A DNA stretch of 64,000 nucleotides from Aphanomyces cochlioides (taxonomy: Eukaryota > Oomycota > Saprolegniomycetes > Saprolegniales > Verrucalvaceae), in the NCBI GenBank assembly GCA_019828595.1, contig JAHQRK010000008.1, positions 806,001-870,000 of the forward strand, written 5' to 3'. The notes below the pieces were generated by a model that saw only the letters and a list, made by a program, of their open reading frames with translations, was not told where the DNA came from and ran no database searches. The translations under genes and the position numbers were made by a program. Positions 1 to 10,569 of the stretch are shown here, piece by piece (position 1 is the stretch's first letter; each line of letters begins with the position of its first letter).

Positions 1-672
1 CGCGACCTAATTGATAAAATTTGCAATCCGGAGCAGACTTGACCCGTAAGACACTAGAAATTCAGCTCGAATATTTTGTATTCATGAGTTCAAGCATCTT
101 GGAGTCTCAAGAGTCTTCATCAAATCTCGAGAGCCGTCGTCGTTGTAATAATACACAGACTTTCTCCTCGACCGTGGACACGATGCTCATTATAAGTTGC
201 TCTCAATCAAGAATGCAAAAACATTCGTAACATCGAATGCAGCCGTGGCACCATTACAACAAACAATTGAAATATTCAATGAGCTTGGTTAGCCATCCAG
301 GTGCTAGATCAATCAAAGATTACTCGACGAGTATTCCATAAAGGCTTGGCCATCAACAGGAAGTGACGATACCTCCATTTTGACGTTTATATCTCACTAT
401 AATGGTCACAAACTTGTCCAACCTCGATCAATTGCAAAAGGTGATCACATCAGGGATGTCAATTCCGTGTCGTCTTCAAGTGAACTGAACGTGAGAGTAA
501 ACTATAAGTAGTGAAACTCTACGGGATCGTGAATCAGCCTAAATCATAGAATAACAGATACGGTGTGATTTGTGTCATAATGACAAGCCGACACTTTTTA
601 TGTTAGCTAACGGAAGGGATAAATTTTGACGCTCAATTTGCATCATGGCGAGTTTGATCGACACAACTTATC
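1..672. other. Intergenic, no gene recognised
   Basis: Only short unconvincing open frames are present. I see no RNA gene, repeat or domain here. It may hold the 3' flank of a gene lying to the left and the promoter of the gene starting at 673. Confidence 0.5.
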
Positions 673-1203
673 ATGGAGACAACCAAGTGCTACTTTGCCG
701 CTTGCAATAACGACGTTGCGCCAGGGTCTTGGAAGTGCCATTTCCACAAGAGTCGACGGAAATGTATTGTACCTGATTGCCGAAACCAAGTGTCCGCCCG
801 TCAACGCTGCGTTTCTCATGGCGGGAAAGAACCATGCGCATTTCCAAGCTGCGACGCCAATGCTCGCATTCGAGGCTACTGTGGACGCCACGGGGTCATG
901 CCGAAAAAACTCCGATGTACGTTTGATGGATGCACCAAGTTTGCCCATGCGAGGCAGCGGTGTGTAGCCCATGGGGGAGGTCGTCGCTGCAGCGTTCATG
1001 GCTGCACGTCTCTCTCAAGAAACAGAGGCATGTGCCAACGCCATGGCAAACAAGTCGAATATCGGCACAATATCCAAGCAAACACACAGCCAAAAGAAGA
1101 AGACGCATCGCAAGACGACGAGATCAAAGAAGTCGATTGGCTCGTCCTTGACGAAGTCTTACTCAACGCTGCCCACCACGATTTAAGCTCTCTCGTCTTA
1201 TAA
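673..1203 (+). CDS. Cys/His zinc-knuckle repeat protein (WRKY19-like family)
   Basis: Intronless 176-residue protein starting at an ATG. Residues 1-125 consist of about five tandem units, each with two Cys separated by four residues, then a Cys and a His in a C-x2-H or C-x3-H-G-G pattern (for example RQRCVSHGG and RQRCVAHGGG). These units are abundant in oomycete genomes, where automated annotation often names them 'WRKY transcription factor 19', after the Cys/His repeats in that plant protein. The four Cys/His positions per unit suggest zinc binding; the true role is unknown. The last 50 residues are acidic and lack repeats. No WRKY heptad (WRKYGQK) is present, so the usual name should not be taken as function. 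It faces a related gene on the opposite strand whose stop lies 20 bp downstream. Confidence 0.85.
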   Translation: METTKCYFAACNNDVAPGSWKCHFHKSRRKCIVPDCRNQVSARQRCVSHGGKEPCAFPSCDANARIRGYCGRHGVMPKKLRCTFDGCTKFAHARQRCVAHGGGRRCSVHGCTSLSRNRGMCQRHGKQVEYRHNIQANTQPKEEDASQDDEIKEVDWLVLDEVLLNAAHHDLSSLVL

Positions 1204-1223
1204 ATATGTAGATAAATTTACAC

Positions 1224-2731
1224 TCAATACGTAACTTCATCGTTGCTTTGATGGGATGAACAAACGTCGCCATCAGGAATCGCCCAAGCCGTGCATCCGT
1301 TCACAGTGCAATGCTTTCCTACAAGGAATACCTCTTACTTAGCTCATTCCTCTTGGCAGATATGTTTAGCCTTACCTCCACCATGGCGTTTGCAAAATCC
1401 GCCGCCGCGATGTCGATTTGGACATCTACACGAAGCAGAAAGACAAATCTCAAGTGGAATGGGAAATCAAACCCTTCAGCTTGGCAGCGAGGACCACCCC
1501 CACCGTGGGCAATGCAAAACCCACGACCTTTGTTGCGCTTGGCACAGCCTTCAAATTTACACAACGTGCCACCTCCATGAGCATTGCAGTGCCCGCCACT
1601 GTTGGCTAATTTGGTGCACCCAGTCGTTTTGCATGTGCGTTTGCTCCCATGTTGGTAGCAAAAGTGACCACGATGGCGAATTTTTGAGCAGCCTTCCACT
1701 TGACAAGGTTTCGTTCCTCCATGTGCTTGGCAAAAGCCGCCTAAGGTACCATCGTCAACAATAATGCGAAACTAAACAAGCTCAAACCCGCTTGCTGGAA
1801 TTTTACACAGCCTGGCTCGTGGCATGGCCGCCCAGGACGTTTCTTTTGACGGAGGGGTGGAGGGGGCGGCGGTGAGAAAGGAGAATCTCCCGAACGGAGT
1901 GGGGGCAAGATGACAATGGAACCGACTGGAACTGGAGAAGATGGTGGGGCTACTTGGACATCGTCTGGTGGGCTGTAGTTCGCAGTGCCATTTTGGAATC
2001 CGTGGGATTGGCGTCGGGTTGATTGAACGGATTCAGTTGTTTCACTTGATGGAGTTTCTTCCGCTTCGGGACTCTGAAATGGAGTCACCAGTGCATGGGA
2101 AACACAGTTCCCACCACCACGAACCCAATTCTTACATCCCTGGTGCTTGCACTTCTTTCCTAGGAAGATGTAGTTTGAATGGAGTGATTCACAATGACTG
2201 ATGACATGTACCTCCACCATGATTTTTGCAATAACCACCTCCACGATTTACTTTGATACACCTACAAAGTACCATCAGAAGGAGCACTCATAGTGGAAAG
2301 ACACCCATCGGCGCTGCATCGAGGTCCTCCTCCATGCGCGATGCATAATTTGCCGCCTTTGTTTCGTTTGCCACAGCCTCCAATTTTGCAAACGTATCCG
2401 CCTCCATGGCTGTAGCAATGTCTACGTGCCAAGAAGTAAAAGAATAATGGCAATTAATCCTATACCCGCCTCCCATGTCCAATTTCTCGCAACGTTTTCC
2501 CGTCGTAGAGTCGACAGCTTTGCAACAACGCCGCGTGCCATGTTCGTAGCAAAACGAGCCTCGATGGCGTTTCTTCCTACAGTTTAGATACTTGCATGGC
2601 CTCCATCCACCGTGCGAAGCGCATAAGCCGTCTAGCTTGGATTCAAACATAGCCAAAGGTCGAGCTATACCGGCCACCGCCCACTTGGAACAACCGTCGA
2701 CATGCCGACAGAGTGCACTTTTCGCCGTCAT
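1224..2731 (-). CDS. Seven-exon Cys/His zinc-knuckle repeat protein (WRKY19-like family)
   Basis: Seven exons join in frame on the minus strand: 2731-2466, 2421-2305, 2261-2212, 2159-1788, 1740-1473, 1425-1376 and 1318-1224 (TGA at 1226-1224). The introns are 43-57 bp, all GT-AG. Splicing rejoins repeat units neatly: across the first intron the codons read D-M-G-G-G-H-C-Y-S-H-G-G-G. At least eight C-x4-C...C-x2-H / H-G-G-G units are visible, in two blocks separated by a Ser/Pro/Glu-rich linker encoded around 2,100-1,830. The ATG at 2731 is the first in frame; a further short upstream exon ending near 2,775 cannot be excluded. The family is the same as the intronless neighbour at 673, convergently oriented. 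Zinc binding is inferred from Cys/His spacing; the cellular role is unknown. Confidence 0.8.
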
Positions 2732-3240
2732 AAGATTGTGGATCAATTGAGGACACGGAAAACAAAAAGTACCTTAGCCACCTTTTGCATTTTTCGAGAA
2801 AATGGCCTTCAAAGTCGATGCATGATTTTCAGTTGTAATTTTTCCGTTTGACGAAAATCGAAAAAAACAGTTTGAATAAAAAACAGTGATCTGTTGCAAT
2901 CTGATGGAGTCTGGTGATGCTGTCCCACGAGTCCAGCACTCGTTGAAACTGCAGCTGAAAGAGCGTCGGCCCTTGCGGCGACAACATGTTGTCACCGAAG
3001 CTGTTTGATAGGCAAAGAGCAGCACATCTTACATTTCTTGGAGCCCTTGCAGTCCTTCAACAAGGCACAACTCAGCGCCTGCTTGTATACTACGGCCAAG
3101 CCATGGATGCCAATATCGATGGTAAAAGAAAACGCGGAAAAGGCGCCAGAGAAATCAAATTCAGGCTTATGGACACGATAGAAACCACTTCGGAGAAATC
3201 AAAACTAGTCTTATTGACACGATAGAAATCAAAATCAGTC
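2732..3240. other. Intergenic, no gene recognised
   Basis: Short open frames only. Two imperfect copies of a GAAATCAAA...AGTCTTA...GACACGATAG motif lie at about 3,150-3,240, and a related motif recurs at 4,250-4,310. This suggests that the transposons at 3,244-4,239 landed inside a small local repeat. Confidence 0.45.
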
Positions 3241-3243
3241 TTA

Positions 3244-3684
3244 GGGCCTGGTCGAAGTTTGCAACGACTTTTTTTTTTTGGAGTTCGACTTAAGTCGTTG
3301 AAGACAAGTCGACGAGTGGTCGGCGTCGTCAACTTTACAAAAGTCGGACAAATCGTCAATATAGAACCAACGCAAGGGCATTTCGTTGTTTCGAATAGTT
3401 TGCACGATTCGTAGAAGGCCTGGATGTCGCCACCTATCGCTCCCTAGTGCAGTAACAGCGCCAACGAAGCATGGTTTCATCGGCAGCACTGTGTTTTCAC
3501 GACATCGACTTTTCTCAAAAAAGCTATCGACTTTATCACAAATCCCTCTGTACAAACTTTACATGTTTTCTTCTACTTTTTAAAAAGTAGGTCCAGGACC
3601 TACTTGGGGAAAAAGTCGATAAACCCATCTATTTCTGATAACATCGACGAAGAAAAGTCGACTTTTTCCAACTTCGACCAGGCC
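3244..3684. mobile_element. MITE A (Harbinger/Tourist-like), 441 bp
   Basis: Terminal inverted repeats are seen directly: the left end GGGCCTGGTCGAAGTT matches the reverse complement of the right end AACTTCGACCAGGCC, apart from the outermost base. The element is flanked by TTA on both sides (3241-3243 and 3685-3687). A 3-bp TWA target duplication with GGGCC-type ends is characteristic of PIF/Harbinger superfamily elements. The element has no coding capacity, so it is a non-autonomous MITE. The superfamily is inferred from TSD length and terminal bases only. Confidence 0.7.
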
Positions 3685-3688
3685 TTAA

Positions 3689-4239
3689 GGGCCTCTTTCA
3701 AGTAGTTTTTTTTGGCATCCCTGTTTTAGGCCAAAATTTGCTCCCAAGTACAGTTGTCTCTGTTTTGTCGATTTTCAGTCGCATTTCCATGTCATGCCAC
3801 ATCCAACAGACCGCGAATTTCATTGGATAAAATATTTTTCGTCGCATTTTGGAAAAAGAAAAAACTCTATTTTGATTGGCTACATCATCCCATAACAGTT
3901 TTGATTGGCTACATCGATCCGAGCTCAAAGTGTTCACCATGAGCTCAAAGGCTCCCTAACTACAACGGAGATGTAGTTGGTGGTCAATCCATTCCCGAGA
4001 GCGTATCGCAAAGTATCATCTCGACTAAATCTCGCATCACCAGATGCCGCTGCTGTCGCACCAACGACAAGACCACTGCAACTTCTGGTTTCATGGCAGC
4101 CAGAAACTTGAAAGACTCAAAAAGTGAAAAAGAGGTAAAATCTCATGCTTCATCCACTTTTGGAAAGAACACCCCAAAAGTGGATGAGAATAATTTTGAT
4201 TGGCTACGTCTCATTCAAAAGTCTACTTGAAAGTGGCCC
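3689..4239. mobile_element. MITE B (Harbinger/Tourist-like), 551 bp
   Basis: The left end GGGCCTCTTTCAAGTAG pairs with the right end CTACTTGAAAGTGGCCC with one mismatch. TAA flanks both ends (3686-3688 and 4240-4242). The interior carries three copies of a TTTTGATTGGCTAC motif (about 3,870, 3,900 and 4,196), typical of subterminal transposase-binding repeats. No transposase is encoded. Its left TSD overlaps the right TSD of MITE A in the tetramer TTAA, so the two elements abut. Confidence 0.7.
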
Positions 4240-4242
4240 TAA

Positions 4243-5671
4243 TGCCACCATAGAAATCAATTTCAGTCTACAAAGTAATTGACTTGCTCGAAATCAAAAA
4301 CAGTCTTATTGCCAAAACATTGTTTTAAACTGTTGAAAAAAACATCAACGCAATTTTCGATTCCGTTTTTCTATGTCATTGAGTATGAAGTCATTGATCA
4401 ATACAGTATCAAACGATTCAGTACAAAATTCTCTTTTTGGAAATACATAAATCTCAAAATGACATTTTTGGTCGAAAATTGGGATCCATCACCTTCAAGC
4501 CTTCATAACTTTGGACTCGAGCGTCATTTACGAGATGTTAAGGTGTCAAAATGTAGCTCGAAGACTCTGGTTTGTGATGCAATAGCTAACTCAAACGTTG
4601 CACGATGGTTGATTAGCCACTTTTTGTTTTCTGTGTCCTCAATTGTAATTGACACAGAATAATAAAAAACCTAATCGCCGTTCTGACACTTGCTGAAACC
4701 TCAACTTGCCGAGCGCTTTCTATCATCAACGATAAAGCATTAGTGCCAAGATGTACATGAATCATTTGTCGAGGAGATAGTGCTAACAATCGGTCTCACA
4801 GGTTTTATAAAAACCTGTTCGTGTCTTTAATAACCTAGTTCAAATTTTATATTGAATAGACCTAAATGTAGGTTTATTTAAAATTGAGAACCCGAGTGGC
4901 ATTTCAGAAGTCCCGTGTTCTCGCTATCTTTCAGAAATCAGGAATTGCTAACCTTTCAGTAGAGAAAGCATATCTATGCTTTTCAAGACGAAAGAACGGA
5001 GTTGAATTTGAAATACGATTCGATGCAATCGTCTGCTTTAGATGAGAAAATTAAAAACCTAAATAAAACCTTAAATAACCTGGGCTCCTTGCGTCACCCA
5101 CATCCAAGTGGCCAGAAATCATAGACACCATGTCCTTTCTGTGCAGGTGTAGTCTTGAGAGTTTTGATACAACTCCCAAGCAGCAGGAGCTCGAAATACG
5201 AAGCCAAGAGGGTGTTGTCGCCTTGCTGAAAGGGAAAAGTCGTGTCGTCTATTTTTAGTTCAGTTTTCCGCTCTTCTTTCCACAATAGGAGACATGGCTG
5301 CGGGATTATTTCCCTCTTTTCGGCGAGACCACACAGACAGAATGCACAACCACACAGAGCCAGCTTTCGAAGGCTGGAACCAGATGCAGCTTGTCATTGC
5401 GAGTGTGTGGATGCCGAGATTACACACTCGAATGGCATTCCGATCAGCTCAATCGAGACTACAGTACTGACTGGACAATATTGTCGAAGAAGAGACTCTG
5501 CATACAAATTTCAAGTATAATCCAAGCTAACGACGACGATGGTGAGCATGTCGCGGACAAATTAGGTAGGTTGAATTTCCATGAACACCACATTTGTCTC
5601 CAGCTCAAATCCGCTTATTTTGCGAGAGAGCACCACCACGGCACCATTGCGACACAAGCGCATCCATCAAT
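4243..5671. other. AT-rich intergenic region and GH3 upstream sequence
   Basis: Open frames up to 127 codons occur but show no family resemblance, no codon bias like the neighbours and no plausible splice pattern. The last few hundred bases should contain the promoter of the GH3 gene at 5,672. Confidence 0.4.
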
Positions 5672-8373
5672 ATGAAACTCTACCTTGTCGCTGCGATCGT
5701 TGCCGTCACGGTGACCGCGACGCCGCAAGATGCAGATTTGGATGCCAAAGCGAAAGCTCTAGCAGATAAGCTGGTATTGTTGCTCCTACCCTCGTCGCGT
5801 ATCTAATCCTTGCCTCTGCGTAGACGATCGAGGAGATCCTCGGACAAATGAGTCAAATCGATCTCAATTCAGCAGGGTCCCAAGCAGAAGTCGACAACTG
5901 GGCGCAGCTCAAGATCGGCTCCTTCTTTAACTTTCTTGGCGTGGGGCGTACAGGCAACCGCGTCGTTGCCAACACGACTGAACTCCGAGCCAAGATGAAA
6001 CAACTCCAGGACGCTGTGATCAAAACGACCAACATCCCCATGATCTTTGGTACCGACTCTGTCCACGGCGCGACATATGTCCACAACTCTGTGCTCTTCC
6101 CCCAGAGTATTAACACCGCCGCAACGTTCAACCCTGAGCTTGCTGTCGGACTTGGCACTTATATGGCTCGAGACACCAAAGCCGCCGGTATTCCATGGAT
6201 GTTTGGCCCGACGCTCGACGTCACACGACACAAACACTGGCCTCGAGTGTACGAAACGTTTGGGGAAGACCCGACGGTGGTGTCGGATATGGGCAAGACT
6301 GTCATCAAAGCCATCCAGAGCCAAGGCATTGCGGCATGTTTCAAGCATTTTATCACGTATTCAGACCCGACGAGTGGCTTGGATCGTGACAACACGATTG
6401 AATCATCGTATGAAATTCTCAATTACTTTGTCCCGCCGTTCAAAGCTGCGATTGAAGCCGACGTGTGGAGTGGCATGGGCTCCTTTATTGCCCTCAACTC
6501 GGTTCCGATTGCAGCTAATGCGCTCGTGCACAAGAGTCTTCTTCGCGGTGATTTGGGCTTTAAAGGCCTCATGGTGACGGACTTTCGAGAGATCAATCTC
6601 CTCGTGAGTCAACATCACTATGTCCCAAACACTCTTGAAGCTGCCGCGGCGTCGATGAACAACACATCCTACGATATCAGTATGGTTCCGAACGACGACA
6701 GCTTTATCAAAAACGGCAAGCAACTCGTGGCACAGGGCCGTCTCTCGGAAGCTCGTCTACGTGAATCGGCAGTTCGAATTATGAAGTTGAAGCTGCAGCT
6801 CAATTTGTTTGACGTCCCTGTGCCTGGGGCCGACGTGGAAAGTCTCGTGGGTGACGAAGCAAGTGAAAAAGCAGCCCTGGCTATCGCCCAAGAGTCTCTC
6901 GTGCTTTTGAAGAACACTGATAACTTGCTCCCCCTCAAGCTTGATGATGCGTCGACTTCTATTTTCGTCACGGGATCGAACAGTGATAGCATTGGGCTTC
7001 AATGCGGTGGCTGGTCTCTCTGGTGGCAAGGTGCCTTTGCCAGCGAAGTATTTCCTCACGGCGCATCGATTCGAGTGGCAATGGAGTCTGCTCTGAAAGA
7101 CAAAGTCACCTTTTACCAAGGCCTTGACACGGACGGCAAGTACAGAGATAACAATGGAAACAACGGCGACATCAACACGGCCAAGGGATTTGCCGCCAAG
7201 GCAAAGTACACAGTTCTTGTCGTTGGTGAACGTCCCTATGCTGAATACATGGGCAACGACGACAAACAGCCCTTCCCTGACACATTCCTCGCTTATGCGC
7301 AAGCACTAAAAGCCACGGGAACAAAATTGATCTTGGTGATCGTGGAAGGTCGTCCCAAATTGCTGAATGGCTTGGCCGAACTCGCCGACGCTGTCATTTT
7401 CGCAGGTCTTCCTTGCGAATTTGGCGGTCAAGCCGTGTTGGATGTGATCTCAGGCAAAGTGAATCCGAGTGGAAAGATGGCCATGACGTATCCCAAGACT
7501 GAAGAAAACACGAATTTGGCCACTCCCTACTACAAACGCACCAAGACATCGTGCATTATCAACGGCAAAGCCGTGGACTGCCCAGCGGAATGGCATTTCG
7601 GCGACGGGCTCAGCTACACGACGTTCAATTATTCCAATGTGACATTGAGCTCGTCGTCGTTGGCGTATTCAAGCGATGCATCGTTTGACATCACTGTCAC
7701 GGTCAAGAATACTGGCTCCGTCGCAGGGAAAGAAACTGTGCTCCTCTTTGGCACACCGCCAGCCGACCGAGTCAACGCCGAAACCAAACTGCTCAAGCGA
7801 TACACCAAGATCTCGCTCGATGCTGGCGAAGCTAAAGTCGTCAAGTTTACCCTCACGCCACAAGATCTGGGCTATTACAGCAATGAAATCGGCAAAGGAT
7901 TGAAGAAAGACGCTCCAAGTGGCACTTATACCTTCTTTGTCAAACACGATACTGACTGCACCACCGACACGACCAACAACGCACTCTGTGTTGCTCTCCA
8001 GTTTTCCAACCCCGACAAGGTATCTTTCGCCCCTAACAGCACTGTTTTTCCCTCCGTCGTGGGGCCAGTCACAACGCCTGCTCCGCCATCGGCCACATCG
8101 CAGTCCGAGGCGGCGAAATCTCCCTCGAGTGCATCCGACTCGTCAAATAACTCGTCAGGGAATACAAGCAAGGGAACGACGACTTCGTCTAAGTCCACCG
8201 GGTTGATTGTTGGCATTGGCGTTGGCGCAGTCTGTCTCTGCGCAGTCGTCGCCTTTTTTGTCTACCAACGTCGGTACAAGAGACGAATGAACGATATCTC
8301 GATCATTGGTGGCAAAGACGATCAATTCGTCATTGTCAACGATCGAGGGTCCGTCACGTACAGACACTTGTAA
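5672..8373 (+). CDS. Secreted, membrane-anchored GH3 beta-glucosidase
   Basis: Two exons (5672-5773 and 5824-8373) flank a 50-bp GT-AG intron and encode 883 residues. The start at 5672 gives a clean signal peptide (MKLYLVAAIVAVTVTA); splicing creates the typical GH3 opening ADKL-TIEEILGQM. The N-terminal (alpha/beta)8 domain carries the conserved KHF (near residue 180) and the nucleophile region LMVTDFREIN, whose Asp is expected to be the catalytic nucleophile. The C-terminal alpha/beta sandwich and a fibronectin-III-like domain (FGDGLSYTTFNYS..., about residues 615-740) follow. A Ser/Thr-rich linker, one membrane span (IVGIGVGAVCLCAVVAFFVY) and a short basic cytosolic tail end the protein. 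The enzyme probably releases terminal glucose from beta-glucans or other beta-glucosides at the cell surface, in wall remodelling or nutrition. The exact linkage cannot be read from sequence. Confidence 0.93.
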
Positions 8374-8783
8374 TTAATCGTTTATAAATTGGACTCTTTC
8401 ATCCTTTGAGAATGCGATAATACTATCGTGTCGTCCTACTTCTAACGCCCTGCATCGATTAAATTTTGACCATACTCATTGTATCCTATCGCATATGAGC
8501 CAGCCCTGTAATCATATTTCCTATCTTGAGAGCTTTCATTCTCTAGCGATGGACGTCGTCATGGAATTGAGTCTTGAATCGACAAGGATGAGGAGCATCA
8601 GGCTACCATAACAGAGCATAACAGGTGTAGAGGCTAAGAAGAAAAGAGTCATTTGAGATAAACCGGAGTCGAAGTTGACCTTACCTTTTGATTACACGAC
8701 AAAGTTGAAATTGACGACTACTGCTTACATGGGCCAACGTTCTTGGATTCCCTTGCGTTTTCAGCCAAATGGTTGCTTACTGC
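8374..8783. other. Convergent intergenic spacer
   Basis: Lies between the 3' ends of the GH3 and ankyrin genes. No gene or repeat was recognised. Confidence 0.5.
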
Positions 8784-10205
8784 TTAGATAGCATCCATAG
8801 ATTGTGTCGGGCAAATTTTCCACTCTATCAGCAATTTCGCAATATTGGAATGTCCATGATCTTCAGCTAAAGAGATAGCCCACTTCGAGCATCCTTCCCC
8901 CCGGTGCTTTTGTAACCAACAGACTACATCAAGATGACCGTTTTTAGCTGCTTCGTCCATCAAATCGGTCGTCCAGCCTTGGTGCGTTGGGTAAAATGCA
9001 TGGAGAAAACCTATCACTTGAATGTCTCCTCTTCGTGGGCGGAGATGAAAACGTAGTGACTGGGACCCTCGTCTCGCGGCTACAAGATAATGCGCAACGG
9101 CAAAGTGACGATTCTCAAGGGCGAGATCCATCGCCCACTTGCTGCAACCTTCACTTCGATGGGTTTGAAGGAATTGTACAATTTCCAAATGTCCATGTCC
9201 AGCGGCTTGGTCCATGGTCCATTTCGACCAAAGCTTTGGTGATTGAGTTTCGTCCCGAGAATGGAGCCATCGAATAACATCCACGTATCCATTTGCGGCT
9301 GCACGAGCAGGACCACTCGATGTAAATCCAGGCCATTTCGACCTTATATGCATCTTCTCCAGCAGGGCTAAACTACCCAGAGCAATGATTTCATCGGTAT
9401 GTGGAGGGGACAGTAAATCAGTCTGGAGAGCTAAAAATTCGACAATTTCGAGATAGCCTTTTGAAATTGCCAAGTCGACATCTTTCACGATAGGATGGTG
9501 GCCAAGTGCAAAAAACTGTTCGAGAAGATTGAGTCTATCGTTGGCAACAGCGACGCTTACAAGAGCATTCTGGCCGTAGTTTTCGTGCAGCCATAACAAC
9601 ACGTCCGCTTGGCCAGTTTTACCAGCTTTGTGAACTCCCTCTGCAGTATATCCTGGCCATTGCTGGGCATCACGAATTCTTTGGAGAATTTCAAGGCGGC
9701 CTTGTGCCATTGCTTCGTTGATGGCATGATTCGAACAGCGGAATGCTGTCTTATTGATATAATAATCGACCATGTTGGTATGACCACGCATGACGGCAAT
9801 GTCAAAGTCTTCTCGTATCAAGGCGTATTGCAGTTCGGTCAAATGAATGACCATAGCAACTTGGTCGTTGGCGGAGGCAAGGCTACTAGCTAAGCAGTAT
9901 GTTGGGCTTACCGGCCACATGGCTAAGAGGATTGTCATCTCTTCAAACAGACCAAAATATGCGGCATGTTCGAAGATCGCTGGGATGAATTTAGGTACTT
10001 GCTCGAGTAGAAAGGGTAATCGGGCGAAGCCAAAGATTTTGTACCATGGTCGGATCTTCTTGTCCAATTCAAGAAAAGATGAATGGGCTGTATTCCTCGT
10101 GTACATGCCGTGATCCTTGCAAAAGGGTAGCAAGTCTTCAAAAACTCCGTATTGGTAAGGAAATATGCATCCTAGAAGGTCGCGGGATACCAATACACTT
10201 AGCAT
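8784..10205 (-). CDS. Ankyrin-repeat protein
   Basis: Intronless, 473 residues from the first in-frame ATG (10205); the frame is open 16 codons further upstream but without an ATG. The first 110 residues hold no clear repeat. The remainder is a series of degenerate ankyrin units recognised by the pattern A-x-x-x-G-H/Y-L-x-I/V-V-x-F/W-L (for example GHGHLEIVQFLQTH, KNGHLDVVCWLQKH, ANGYVDVIRWLHSR, KGYLEIVEFLALQ). Two units share the phrase EGCSKWA. Proteins of this build are a large expanded family in Saprolegniales; they are presumed to mediate protein-protein contacts, but partners are unknown. It is convergent with the GH3 gene. Confidence 0.85.
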   Translation of the reverse strand: MLSVLVSRDLLGCIFPYQYGVFEDLLPFCKDHGMYTRNTAHSSFLELDKKIRPWYKIFGFARLPFLLEQVPKFIPAIFEHAAYFGLFEEMTILLAMWPVSPTYCLASSLASANDQVAMVIHLTELQYALIREDFDIAVMRGHTNMVDYYINKTAFRCSNHAINEAMAQGRLEILQRIRDAQQWPGYTAEGVHKAGKTGQADVLLWLHENYGQNALVSVAVANDRLNLLEQFFALGHHPIVKDVDLAISKGYLEIVEFLALQTDLLSPPHTDEIIALGSLALLEKMHIRSKWPGFTSSGPARAAANGYVDVIRWLHSRDETQSPKLWSKWTMDQAAGHGHLEIVQFLQTHRSEGCSKWAMDLALENRHFAVAHYLVAARRGSQSLRFHLRPRRGDIQVIGFLHAFYPTHQGWTTDLMDEAAKNGHLDVVCWLQKHRGEGCSKWAISLAEDHGHSNIAKLLIEWKICPTQSMDAI

Positions 10206-10307
10206 CCCTCGGACTTGAATAGATCTGTTATGATCATTCTGGACGAACCCCAATCTTGGTAAAAGTATTATATGATTATTATAATAATTTTGTAGTAGAA
10301 AATATCA

Positions 10308-10388
10308 GACAGCTTGGCCGAGTGGTTAAGGCGACAGACTTGAAATCTGTTGGGGTAACCCGCGTGAGTTCAAACCTCACAGCTGTCG
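10308..10388 (+). tRNA. tRNA-Ser (anticodon UGA)
   Basis: The 7-bp acceptor stem GACAGCT/AGCTGTC is perfect, with G as discriminator base. The D-arm is TGGCCGAGTGGTTAAGGC. The anticodon stem ACAGA/TCTGT encloses loop CTTGAAA, giving anticodon TGA at 10341-10343. A long variable arm (TGGGGTAACCCGCG) and the T-loop GTTCAAAC follow. The long variable arm and UGA anticodon identify a class II serine tRNA. It has no intron and CCA is not encoded, as expected for a nuclear gene. Confidence 0.97.
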
Positions 10389-10392
10389 ATAC

Positions 10393-10397
10393 TTTTT
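10393..10397 (+). terminator. RNA polymerase III terminator of tRNA-Ser
   Basis: A run of five T residues begins five bases after the tRNA 3' end, the usual Pol III stop signal. Confidence 0.7.
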
Positions 10398-10569
10398 CAA
10401 AATCAACAATTTTTCCCAGCATTGGCATGTTCAGATGGTCGTGCTCTCAGCGTTGCTTGAAGGACGTCTTTCCCCGGTGACATCCACAGTCACCGAGGGT
10501 TATATCGAATGGCATGTTGTCGACAATGGTTTTTTGTCGAGTGGGAAAAATTCATGTTGATTCCAAAGT

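Noticed and set aside
4279..4662. 127-codon plus-strand open frame after MITE B
   Set aside because: AT-rich, no family resemblance and partly within a local repeat.
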